DNA of 25,834 bases from a virus, in the IMG/VR virus record IMGVR_UViG_3300010412_000656, positions 1 through 25,834 of that record. One strand, written 5' to 3'. A model generated the notes under the pieces. The model did not search any database and was not told where the DNA came from. It saw only the letters and a list, made by a program, of their open reading frames with translations. Numbering within the stretch: the first letter of the stretch is position 1; the number at the start of each line of letters is the position of its first letter. The translations under genes were made by a program, and so were the position numbers. Shown here in pieces: positions 7,124 through 13,738 of the stretch.

Positions 7124-8413
7124 ATGGCTGTTGTACAGGCTGACCTCACCCGCCTGGATGCCGTCCTGAAGGACAGGCCTCTGGTTGATGCGGTGCAGGA
7201 GGCACTGAACAAGGCCACGCCTTTCGCTGAGCAGATCACGCAGGAGCTAACACTCTCCGGCCGTAAGGGCATTTTCCCTGCCCAGTTCGGCGTGAACGAG
7301 GGTGTGTACATGCGTGGTGATGGTGGTAGCTTCGGTGATGCCAAGGCTAACCAGCCACAGCTGGCGGAGGTAACGGCCAAGTTCATGTATGCCCTGTTCG
7401 AGATCACGGGCCCAATCATGTCCGCGTCTCGTGACAACCCTGGTGCCTTCGAGGACGGACTCGCTCTGTCCATCGAGAACACCATCGACGGACTCAAGCT
7501 GGACGCTGCCCGTCAGTACATCGGCTTCGGTAAGGGCCTCATCGGCGTTGTTGACTCGCGTACGAACGCAACCACTCTGGTGCTGCGTGACCTACACGGT
7601 GTTGGCTACACGCTGGCTGCTGCCGCTCAGACCGATACCGATTACATGGGCGATGTCCCTGTTAAGAACATTCTGCGTGTGGACATGGCGTTCGACTGCA
7701 TCGACGAGAACGACGGTAGCACCGTCAACATCTCGAACGGTACAGTGACGTCCATTACTCACACCGACACCCTGACAACCATCGTCCACGACGGTACCGA
7801 GTCCGCTACACCAGCGGCTGGCGACTGGATCGTGCGAGCAGGCAACCTGGACAAGGAGATCCAGGGCTTCCTGGAGGGCGTGGAGGAGACGGGTACCTAC
7901 CTGGGTATCTCGCGTACTGGCCGCCCCGGCTGGCAGGGTGTAATCGTTGACGCTACGGACGGCGGCAGTGTGGCCGTTCCGCTCGACCCCAACGACCTGC
8001 GTGACACCATCGACTTGATCGTTGAGACTAGTGGCCAGGAGCCACAGTTCATCGTCGGTAACTTCAAGCAGCGTCGTAACGTGTACAACCTGAGTGCCCC
8101 TCAGATCCGTTACGCGCCGAAGACTGCCGATCAGGGACTCGTGTCTAGTGGTCCTATGGACATGACGGTCACGTTCGACGGCATGCGCTTCATCACTGAG
8201 CGCTTCTTCCCGCCACAGCATCTGGGCTTCGTCAACACGAAGTTCTGGTACCACGCTATCGACAAGGACGTGGAGTGGATCCAGGGTAACAACGGAACCG
8301 TTCTGCACTTCCTGCTGACTAGCGATACGTACCGCGCTGTGATGAGGACGTACCGCAACCTCGCATGCCTGTATCCAGCGGCCAACGGCCTGCTGTACGG
8401 GCTAGAGGAGTAA
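7124..8413 (+). CDS. Major capsid protein, HK97 fold
   Basis: The shell protein; 429 residues. It follows the scaffold and has the layout of the HK97 class: an N-terminal helix, an extended-loop region with Gly and charged residues (about 45-85), the spine-helix region (NPGAFEDGLALSIENTIDGL, about 104-123), a beta-rich middle (about 180-260) that may be a domain insertion, and a C-terminal P/A-domain part (PQFIVGNFKQRRNVYNL, and later TERFFPPQHLG). Arg codons are mostly CGT/CGC with only two AGG, unlike its neighbours, and the ribosome site is strong; both fit high expression. No N-terminal cleavage site stands out. Assignment rests on position and these patterns. Confidence 0.88.
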   Translation: MAVVQADLTRLDAVLKDRPLVDAVQEALNKATPFAEQITQELTLSGRKGIFPAQFGVNEGVYMRGDGGSFGDAKANQPQLAEVTAKFMYALFEITGPIMSASRDNPGAFEDGLALSIENTIDGLKLDAARQYIGFGKGLIGVVDSRTNATTLVLRDLHGVGYTLAAAAQTDTDYMGDVPVKNILRVDMAFDCIDENDGSTVNISNGTVTSITHTDTLTTIVHDGTESATPAAGDWIVRAGNLDKEIQGFLEGVEETGTYLGISRTGRPGWQGVIVDATDGGSVAVPLDPNDLRDTIDLIVETSGQEPQFIVGNFKQRRNVYNLSAPQIRYAPKTADQGLVSSGPMDMTVTFDGMRFITERFFPPQHLGFVNTKFWYHAIDKDVEWIQGNNGTVLHFLLTSDTYRAVMRTYRNLACLYPAANGLLYGLEE

Positions 8414-8423
8414 CCTGGGGCCT

Positions 8424-8431
8424 AAGGAGGT
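8424..8431 (+). promoter_or_regulatory. Full-length Shine-Dalgarno AAGGAGGT
   Basis: AAGGAGGT at 8424-8431, six bases before ATG 8438, is the complete anti-16S complement. It implies that the first of the three paralogous small proteins is made in large amounts, close to the level of the capsid protein. Confidence 0.7.
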
Positions 8432-8437
8432 AAAACC

Positions 8438-8854
8438 ATGGCTGCAACAAAGCGCAAGGGGCATGCCTCCCTAGTGAGCCCTGACGTAGTGTCTTGGCGT
8501 GACTTGGTGGTGACTACTACGGTCCTGACTACAACGGGCCGTAGTGTCCCCGTTCTGTACTGCCCGTACGATCTCCGCGTGAAGAGGGTAACCTTCGTGC
8601 AGGAGGCCGACGCGGCGGGTACGGCCATGACCGTCAAGGTACGCAACGAGACCCAGTCTACCGACATCACTAGCACCCTGGACATTGCTGCCCTGGGTGC
8701 GCTGGCGGGCGGAGTTGTGCCTGTTACGGCAGCCGGTGCGGCCCTGCGCTGCGCGGCTGGCGACGTGCTGTCTCTGGTGCATGCTGTAACGTCTGGTACG
8801 ACAGCACCTGATGAGTGCCAGGTAGTCCTGGATATCGAGCGTCTCGACACATAG
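8438..8854 (+). CDS. Putative capsid decoration protein, paralog A
   Basis: A 138-residue protein, first of three tandem relatives. Shared marks: a Lys-rich start, SLVSPDVVSWRDL (about 11-23), a central strand KRVTFVQEADAAG followed by MTVKVRN, the block DITSTLDIAALGA, and the end LDIERLDT. The pattern is beta-sandwich-like with no membrane helix or signal peptide. Location right behind the capsid gene and the full Shine-Dalgarno site suggest an abundant head protein such as a decoration or cement protein; that is inference. I do not know a named family. Alternative: a head-tail joining or fibre-like spike on the shell. Confidence 0.82.
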   Translation: MAATKRKGHASLVSPDVVSWRDLVVTTTVLTTTGRSVPVLYCPYDLRVKRVTFVQEADAAGTAMTVKVRNETQSTDITSTLDIAALGALAGGVVPVTAAGAALRCAAGDVLSLVHAVTSGTTAPDECQVVLDIERLDT

Positions 8855-8864
8855 GGGGTAAGGC

Positions 8865-9281
8865 GTGAGTGCGATTAAACCTAAAGCGCACACCGTCCTT
8901 GTCCACCCACGAGTGGTCTCTTGGCGCGAGTACGCTCAAGCCATAGTAGACCTGGATGGAAGCACTACGCGGACGGTGGCCATATTCGCGGCCCCGTTCG
9001 CGGGTGCTATTTGCGATGCTGCCTACACCCAGGAGAAGGATGCGGACGGAGACAAGACCGTCAAACTGCGCAACCTGACGAAGGGAGTAGACATAACACA
9101 GGAACTGGATGTCGATGCGCTGGGCGCAAACGGCTCCTCAACCTTCACCATTATCAGGGCTGCGGCCGAGTTCGAGGAACTGGATGTAGTCGGCCTGGTC
9201 TATACGGTGAATACGGCCGGTACGGTAAATCCGGAGCAAATTAGCATCTCCATGGATCTTGAGAGGCTAGACAGTGAGTAG
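8865..9281 (+). CDS. Putative capsid decoration protein, paralog B
   Basis: A 138-residue protein starting at GTG 8865, after GGGGGTAAGG. It aligns end to end with paralog A without large gaps: KPKAHTVLVHPRVVSWREY near the start, TQEKDADGDKTVKLRN in the middle, then DITQELDVDALGA and the end MDLERLDSE. B is closer to A than to C. It overlaps the next gene by eight bases (GTGAGTAG). DNA similarity to A is low, so the duplication is old. The likely role is the same surface or head function as A, perhaps in mixed oligomers. Confidence 0.82.
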   Translation: MSAIKPKAHTVLVHPRVVSWREYAQAIVDLDGSTTRTVAIFAAPFAGAICDAAYTQEKDADGDKTVKLRNLTKGVDITQELDVDALGANGSSTFTIIRAAAEFEELDVVGLVYTVNTAGTVNPEQISISMDLERLDSE

Positions 9282-9696
9282 GAGGAAGCCCAAGGTCTTC
9301 GGCTCCCTTGTCAGCCTGGGAGATGTAGAGTGGCGTCAGCTACTACTACTGAGTTTTGAAAAGGATGCCAGCCTGGGCCAGGATGTCGCTATCTACCGTA
9401 CAGTGGCTCCGATGCGGATCAAGCGCATGATCCTGACACGCGAGACAGCAGCAGGCGACTTCTTTTTCAGGGTGAAGGTGTGGCTGCCCTCCAGCGTGCA
9501 GTACTTCAGTAACTATATTGGTGCTGCCAGTGCGCCCGCTGCGAATGAGGCTCTTGATATGCCGCTCTCTGCTGCCAATAAGGCTCGCACGATCCCTGTT
9601 GGTAGCTGGATCGAGGCTGAGTGGGCTTTCGCCGCTGGCGGAGAGTGGAACCACTGCAGCCTCACACTGGAAGTAGAACGACTAGATACGGAGTAA
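9274..9696 (+). CDS. Putative capsid decoration protein, paralog C
   Basis: A 140-residue protein starting at GTG 9274 inside the end of paralog B. It keeps the ends of the family (KPKVFGSLVSLGDVEWRQL at the start; LEVERLDTE at the end) and the central RIKRMILTRETAAGDFFFRVKVW, but the middle is divergent: the DIT-LD-ALGA block of A and B is replaced by a longer polar stretch with Tyr, Asn and Trp. This pattern (conserved frame, variable middle) would fit a common base with a changed exposed face. Role inferred as for A and B. Confidence 0.8.
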   Translation: MSRRKPKVFGSLVSLGDVEWRQLLLLSFEKDASLGQDVAIYRTVAPMRIKRMILTRETAAGDFFFRVKVWLPSSVQYFSNYIGAASAPAANEALDMPLSAANKARTIPVGSWIEAEWAFAAGGEWNHCSLTLEVERLDTE

Positions 9697-9700
9697 GAAG

Positions 9701-9994
9701 ATGCCGATCAACACTCCCATCGATAAGGGTATGGGATCCAACACCATTGCCAACGCTCTTGGAGCCAGGATGATGCAGGGCGCCAACCCCCAGGGGCTAC
9801 CGGCCAATGATGGTTCCACGCCCGAGGGGCTATTGAAGATGCTGGCTAGCGGCCAGATCGGAGCTGAGCAGCTGATTCAGCTGCTGACCATGCTCAGCGG
9901 TCTTGGCCCTCAGGGCCTGCAGGCAGGGCCCCCAGCTCCGGGCCCGACAGAAGAGGAGATCGCTGGTCCCATTGGCCAGGCCATGATGGGCTAG
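9701..9994 (+). CDS. Small Gly/Gln/Pro-rich protein, unknown
   Basis: A 97-residue protein with GGAG at 9690-9693. Residues 10-30 and 46-75 are helical and mildly hydrophobic (NTIANALGARMM, LLKMLASGQIGAEQLIQLL), followed by a Gly/Pro-rich tail ending in AMMG. No strong membrane helix, no motif. It opens a block of unknown genes between the decoration-like proteins and the connectors. I do not recognise it. Confidence 0.75.
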   Translation: MPINTPIDKGMGSNTIANALGARMMQGANPQGLPANDGSTPEGLLKMLASGQIGAEQLIQLLTMLSGLGPQGLQAGPPAPGPTEEEIAGPIGQAMMG

Positions 9995-10004
9995 GGAGGT
10001 TCCC

Positions 10005-10604
10005 ATGCCTGATTGGCCACCAAAGGTCTACCCAGACCACTTCTATTGGAGCTGGGACACGGCGAAGCGCAGGATCAACGAGGAGATCGTTGGGCCTGCC
10101 CGTCGACTGCTGTCCCGAGGTTCTACCAGCCCGTCTATTCAGGAGGCACTGGCTAATCCCAGCCCGGCAGTCTCTACGGCAGTGGGCAATCAGCCCGGCT
10201 CCAACTACGAACTGTACCGCAGGCAGGCTCCAAGTGATATAGAGGCTATCGGAGGTATGGTCGGTCGGGAGGTTGTCCGACCTGCCAGTGATATCCTGGG
10301 CAAGCTGTGGCGCGGAGACCCCGTTCTCCCGAGGAGGGAGCCGGGAACCCAGCCCACTAGCGGGCAGATTATGTGGCATGCTCTCAAGACACGTCCGGTG
10401 CAGATGGGATCCAAATTGATGGTGGCTGGCACACCCTTTAGGAACACGGTCATTCCTATCCCTCTAGGCGGAGGGGTGGTTAGTCGCAAGACGCCTATCC
10501 AGCGTGTCATGACTGAAATGGACATTGCTGAAGAGAACATGACGGCTAGGGAGAAGGAAGCGGAGTTGCTCAGGCAGTTCCGCGCGCGGCAGGAGAGGAT
10601 GTAA
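10005..10604 (+). CDS. Unknown 199-residue protein
   Basis: Starts after GGGAGG (9994-9999). The N-terminus is rich in Pro, Trp and Tyr (PDWPPKVYPDHFYWSW), the middle is polar with scattered Pro and Arg, and the last 35 residues form a charged helix (EENMTAREKEAELL then RQFRARQERM). No catalytic motif, signal or membrane helix is seen. The stop overlaps the start of the putative peptidase (TAATG), so the two are probably coupled and may act together. Basic overall. Family not recognised; a minor virion or internal protein is possible. Confidence 0.78.
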   Translation: MPDWPPKVYPDHFYWSWDTAKRRINEEIVGPARRLLSRGSTSPSIQEALANPSPAVSTAVGNQPGSNYELYRRQAPSDIEAIGGMVGREVVRPASDILGKLWRGDPVLPRREPGTQPTSGQIMWHALKTRPVQMGSKLMVAGTPFRNTVIPIPLGGGVVSRKTPIQRVMTEMDIAEENMTAREKEAELLRQFRARQERM

Positions 10605-11161
10605 TGTCCAACGGCAAGCCACAGGATCCGATCAGGGCTGCCATGGAGGTCCCTATCGCAACCCTCCGTGAGATGAAGCATAAGCCCAAGCCCGAACTGG
10701 CGGATTCGCTGCGCGTCCCCTTCGTGCGCGATACACTGGAGATGCTGGTAGGGAAGCCCCAGGCCTACGTGATGCTACCTGATGACGTGGGCACAGTTGA
10801 TCCTGAGACCGGCAATGCCTATCAGATCTACGGTCGTTACTACTATCCTCAGAACCCGGAGGGGCTGCAGGACATTATTGCGATTTCTTCCAGCACGATC
10901 CCCCCTGAGGGCCGGTTCTCGTTCCGTAACACTATCGCCCACGAGTTCGGCCACAAGTTTCTGGGCGACAGTGAGGACATGGCAGAAGAGTTCAGTCACA
11001 TCATGAACGCGCTGAGTGCTACGCAGGACTTCACGCCGAAGCAGGCGCAGGGTATCTACAGGGCGCTACGGAAGCGTGGTAGCACCAGCCGCCATATTCT
11101 GGACGCAGTGCTGGCCAATGACTTCTACGCAGAACACCCGATGAGGAAGGGGAACAAGTAA
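10604..11161 (+). CDS. Putative zinc metallopeptidase (HEFGH)
   Basis: A 185-residue protein with IAHEFGHKFLGDSEDMAEEF at about 111-130: HExxH with His113, Glu114 and His117, then acidic residues (Glu124, Glu128, Glu129) that could give the third zinc ligand, in the manner of ImmA/IrrE-like and other gluzincin peptidases. The lead-in DIIAISSSTIP followed by FRNT resembles the strand and helix that precede such a site. It starts within the previous stop (TAATG) and ends the same way on the next gene. The N-terminus MSNGKPQDPIRAA resembles that of the gene at 11698. Possible roles are maturation of virion proteins, attack on a host protein after injection, or wall degradation. The motif is clear; activity and target are inferred. 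Confidence 0.8.
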   Translation: MSNGKPQDPIRAAMEVPIATLREMKHKPKPELADSLRVPFVRDTLEMLVGKPQAYVMLPDDVGTVDPETGNAYQIYGRYYYPQNPEGLQDIIAISSSTIPPEGRFSFRNTIAHEFGHKFLGDSEDMAEEFSHIMNALSATQDFTPKQAQGIYRALRKRGSTSRHILDAVLANDFYAEHPMRKGNK

Positions 11162-11595
11162 TGAACGAACTGCTGATTGTAGCTATAGCTGCGATGATCT
11201 TTGTTGGGCTGCTGTACTGGTACGTACGTACGCACCCTCTCTATACTGAAGACGATTGCCCCGACATCTCTTTCCCTGACGATGTCTGGGAGGACGTGCC
11301 GGAGGAGCCGGAAGAGGTAGAGCCTGAGAAGGAGCGCGGGAAGTCGGAGCCCAAGGGTAAGGCCCTGGGCCACGAGAAGATGCCTCCAGGCCAGGAGAAG
11401 AAGGAGGATGAGGATATGCCCATCAGGAAGGTAAAGGGTGGCTACAAGTGGGGTGGCCATGGCAAGGTCTATAAGTCCCGGAAGGGCGCGGAGAAGCAGG
11501 CGGCAGCTGCTCATGCCTCCGGCTATAAGAGCGATGGAAGCAAGAGTCACAGTCGGAAGGGCAAGGCCAAGGCACCCAAGAAGAAGGGCAAGTAG
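11161..11595 (+). CDS. Membrane-anchored protein with phage GGYKWGxxGK tail motif
   Basis: A 144-residue protein in three parts: a membrane helix at about 4-22 (LLIVAIAAMIFVGLLYWY), an acidic Pro/Glu linker (30-85), and a basic C-terminus (86-144) that begins with MPIRKVKGGYKWGGHGKVY and has KGAEKQAAAAHASGYK. The last part resembles small stand-alone phage proteins of about 60 residues with a GYKxGxxGKxY...AxxKQxxAxxASGYK pattern that I know as common in phage late regions, function unknown. The C-terminal part may also be made on its own (see the nested start at 11416). Coupled to the peptidase by TAATG. Confidence 0.78.
   Translation: MNELLIVAIAAMIFVGLLYWYVRTHPLYTEDDCPDISFPDDVWEDVPEEPEEVEPEKERGKSEPKGKALGHEKMPPGQEKKEDEDMPIRKVKGGYKWGGHGKVYKSRKGAEKQAAAAHASGYKSDGSKSHSRKGKAKAPKKKGK
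11401..11407 (+). promoter_or_regulatory. Internal Shine-Dalgarno AAGGAGG inside the 11161-11595 gene
   Basis: AAGGAGG at 11401-11407, eight bases before an in-frame ATG at 11416. It is stronger and better spaced than the site of the full-length gene, and points to a second translation start. Confidence 0.6.
11416..11595 (+). CDS. Possible nested small basic protein (internal start)
   Basis: Starting at the internal ATG 11416, 59 residues are read in the frame of the longer gene: MPIRKVKGGYKWGGHGK, then a Lys/Ala-rich helix with HASGYK, and a very basic end (RKGKAKAPKKKGK). This is exactly the part that resembles free-standing small phage proteins, and Met is its natural first residue. Both a long membrane-anchored form and a short soluble form may be made. 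The alternative is that the Shine-Dalgarno site is a by-product of the Lys-Glu-Asp codons. Confidence 0.5.
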   Translation: MPIRKVKGGYKWGGHGKVYKSRKGAEKQAAAAHASGYKSDGSKSHSRKGKAKAPKKKGK

Positions 11596-11597
11596 CG

Positions 11598-11693
11598 ATG
11601 AAGACTATCTTGATGGCGGTAGTCACGGTCCTCCTCCTGCTAGGCTGGGTAGCTTTCAGGGTGATCCAGTGGATCAAGAGGACTAAGGACTAG
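11598..11693 (+). CDS. 31-residue membrane microprotein
   Basis: An ORF filling the gap between 11595 and 11698: MKTILMAVVTVLLLLGWVAF, then RVIQWIKRTKD and a TAG stop. It is one hydrophobic helix (about 4-20) followed by a basic Trp/Arg/Lys tail, with a Met-Lys start, a topology typical of an N-out or signal-anchor helix with the tail inside. The ribosome site is weak (AGGGCAAG at 11586-11593). It lies two bases after the preceding stop and four before the next start. Holin-like or signal-peptide-like small proteins have this form, but I cannot claim a function. Confidence 0.6.
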   Translation: MKTILMAVVTVLLLLGWVAFRVIQWIKRTKD

Positions 11694-11697
11694 GGCG

Positions 11698-12849
11698 ATG
11701 CCCAACGGCAAGAAGAAGGAAGAGGATCCTATCAAGGAGGCGCTGAGGAATGCGGCTCCAGCTGATGTAGCGGTAGCTTACCTGCCGGTGCAGCGGGAGA
11801 GGACTATCCTTCAGCCGTTCACTCCAGAGCGCCGGGCTTCCATTCGTTCTCTGTCTGAGGCAGAGGCTGCTAAGCTCGGACTCGGCCAGAGGAATCTGGC
11901 GGAGGTGGTCTATGGGCTGAAGCCGGGGCAGGCACCGCCCCACCCAATTGTTGAGGCCCTTGCTAGCATAGACCCAATCGAGTTTGTAGATGCTCCTGTA
12001 GCAGCCGGGGTTGCCGCGTTCCGCCGAGGAAGGAAGGTCAAGAGCCTGGTCAAGGAGTATGCTGACGATGTTTCTAATCAGATCGCATCAGCTCGTCATG
12101 TTAGAAACGCCGGTTACTCTCCTACGCCCCAGCAGGTTGAGAATCCTATCCGTCTGGCCATCCTTCAGCAGGCGCGTAGGGAGGCTGAGCCACTGATTCG
12201 GCGTCAGTACAGGCGCGAGAACAGGGGTGAGTACCTAAGGCGTCTGTTCCTTAGGAAAGATAGGCCTGCTGACTACAGCGGTTGGAGGGATCCTGTAGTT
12301 CCGTGGGATTACATGGATCGGAAGCAGGAAGAGATAGCCAGGGCGCTTACAGAAGCAATGGATGCAGGTGACCCTCGCGTCTTGGGCAGGTACCTTGAAG
12401 GATCACAGCATATAGAGGACTTTCCTGCTTACTACGATAGATGGGCTAAGGATCTAGATCTTGATGCGTGGCGGTCTGCGGAGAGGCAGAAGATTATTAA
12501 GCAGGCCCTTGGCGCACAGACGCCACACGGCACGCCGAATAGAGCAGACCTCAGGTGGGCTACGGAGACAGCGGATGAGTTGCTGGTTCCTCTAGAGCGC
12601 CTGAGCATAATACGGGGGAAGAGCTACCGTAAGGTTGGGGGAGCTGCGTTTGCCAACATGGTACCCGACCTTATGACTGAGGACGAGGTGTATAAGATAA
12701 AAAGGGCCTTGACAGCTCGTGTGCAGGGTCAGGGCAGGAACGGGCCTGTAAATCCGGAGATGCCCTGGGATCAGTTCATTAAGAAGGTAGGCAGCAGTCA
12801 GCTAGATAAGCTGGCACGAGCAGCAGCTATGGTACGACTAGGAGGATAG
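11698..12849 (+). CDS. Large helical unknown protein with MxNGK...DPI start
   Basis: A 383-residue, Arg/Glu/Ala-rich, mostly helical protein without signal peptide or clear membrane helix (a short hydrophobic stretch APVAAGVAAF near 99-108). It begins MPNGKKKEEDPIKEAL, resembling the start of the HEFGH protein (MSNGKPQDPIRAA). Later parts have Trp/Tyr-rich segments (YSGWRDPVVPWDYMDRK; DFPAYYDRWAKDLDLDAW). AGG and other rarer codons are frequent and the local base content is slightly more AT-rich than in the capsid genes. I do not recognise the family; an internal or ejected virion protein is possible. Confidence 0.8.
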   Translation: MPNGKKKEEDPIKEALRNAAPADVAVAYLPVQRERTILQPFTPERRASIRSLSEAEAAKLGLGQRNLAEVVYGLKPGQAPPHPIVEALASIDPIEFVDAPVAAGVAAFRRGRKVKSLVKEYADDVSNQIASARHVRNAGYSPTPQQVENPIRLAILQQARREAEPLIRRQYRRENRGEYLRRLFLRKDRPADYSGWRDPVVPWDYMDRKQEEIARALTEAMDAGDPRVLGRYLEGSQHIEDFPAYYDRWAKDLDLDAWRSAERQKIIKQALGAQTPHGTPNRADLRWATETADELLVPLERLSIIRGKSYRKVGGAAFANMVPDLMTEDEVYKIKRALTARVQGQGRNGPVNPEMPWDQFIKKVGSSQLDKLARAAAMVRLGG

Positions 12850-12850
12850 A

Positions 12851-13429
12851 ATGCGGATCACATTCGGACACGACGGGTGCAGGAGGGAGATCCCACCCGC
12901 GTTCAAGCACAGGTTGGAAGAGTTTAACAGGCACAGGCGCCACCCCGTCTACCTGATCTGGAATCCCAGGGCCAAAACTATAGTCCCCCACGCGTGGGTC
13001 AAGGCTACAGGCCAGTTCCAGAGGGGCGAGTACGAGGGCCGCTGGGAGGTATGGGTAGGGCATGACGAATCCCGGCATCCTGGCCGCACTCGCATACGCG
13101 ATAAGGACAGGCGTCTGCTCCCTGGGGGTATAGAGGCCATCAAACTGATGGACTACGAGTGGTCTGATGGCTCCTATGCCGACCCCTTTAATGAGAACTT
13201 CCTGCGCGTCATGCACCTGGCCGACAGCTGGACATCCGAGTCCAGGCACTCCGGCCCGCAGGCACAGCTCAACGACCTCATGCTGTATGAGGCCATGCAA
13301 GATGATGCCTTGAAGAAGGATATGCTGGCCATTGCTTCAGGCACCATGGAGTATTATCGTCGGTATGACAACCCGGTAGTCGGACCAGGATCTAAGGGAG
13401 ATTGGCGCTGGCGGCTACCCCACAGGTAA
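12851..13429 (+). CDS. Unknown 192-residue protein
   Basis: ATG 12851 follows GGAGG at 12841-12845. The protein is basic and rich in His, Arg, Trp and Tyr. The first 75 residues look like an alpha/beta fold (RHPVYLIWNPRAKTIVPHAW; RWEVWVGHDESRHPGR), then a Trp/Asp-rich part and a C-terminal helix. No known catalytic motif is visible, although His and Asp residues are frequent. Family not recognised. It sits in the same gene block as the putative peptidase and zinc-finger-like protein. Confidence 0.78.
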   Translation: MRITFGHDGCRREIPPAFKHRLEEFNRHRRHPVYLIWNPRAKTIVPHAWVKATGQFQRGEYEGRWEVWVGHDESRHPGRTRIRDKDRRLLPGGIEAIKLMDYEWSDGSYADPFNENFLRVMHLADSWTSESRHSGPQAQLNDLMLYEAMQDDALKKDMLAIASGTMEYYRRYDNPVVGPGSKGDWRWRLPHR

Positions 13430-13441
13430 GGAGAGAGCATC

Positions 13442-13735
13442 ATGGTTAAGTACGCCATCAAGCGGGACAAGGACGGCAGGCGTATAGGGATAGGCGCGGC
13501 AGACAAACCGATGGGCAAGCCTGTAGAGGTGAAGAAGCCCAACGGTCCCACGCTTCCCGGCGCCCAGCAGGTAGTGTTTCAGTGTGTTGCGTGCGAGGTC
13601 GATGGTAAGAACACGGCACCCCGGTTCAAGCTGAAGGCTATCCTCGCCAACCACTTCAAGAAGGTCCACCAGAGTCTCTATCTGGATAGGGACACCTGGA
13701 AGAACTACGTACGGGAGATCGTACTAGAGGACTAA
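13442..13735 (+). CDS. Small protein with C2H2-like zinc-binding pattern
   Basis: A 97-residue, basic protein. AAGGAGAGAG before ATG 13442 is a good ribosome site. Residues 46-78 contain C48-x2-C51, 19 residues, H71-x4-H76 (FQCVACEVDG then ILANHFKKVH), a layout like a C2H2 finger but with a longer middle (12 is usual). The FKLKAILANHFKKVH helix is what such fingers have after the second Cys. It could bind DNA or another protein. It lies just before the connector genes. Metal binding is inferred from the residue pattern. Confidence 0.75.
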   Translation: MVKYAIKRDKDGRRIGIGAADKPMGKPVEVKKPNGPTLPGAQQVVFQCVACEVDGKNTAPRFKLKAILANHFKKVHQSLYLDRDTWKNYVREIVLED

Positions 13736-13738
13736 GTC

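Noticed and set aside
10604-11161. HEFGH protein as an endolysin
   Set aside because: No wall-binding domain or known endopeptidase motif (for example M15 or M23 His-Asp-His patterns) is present; the site is gluzincin-like instead.
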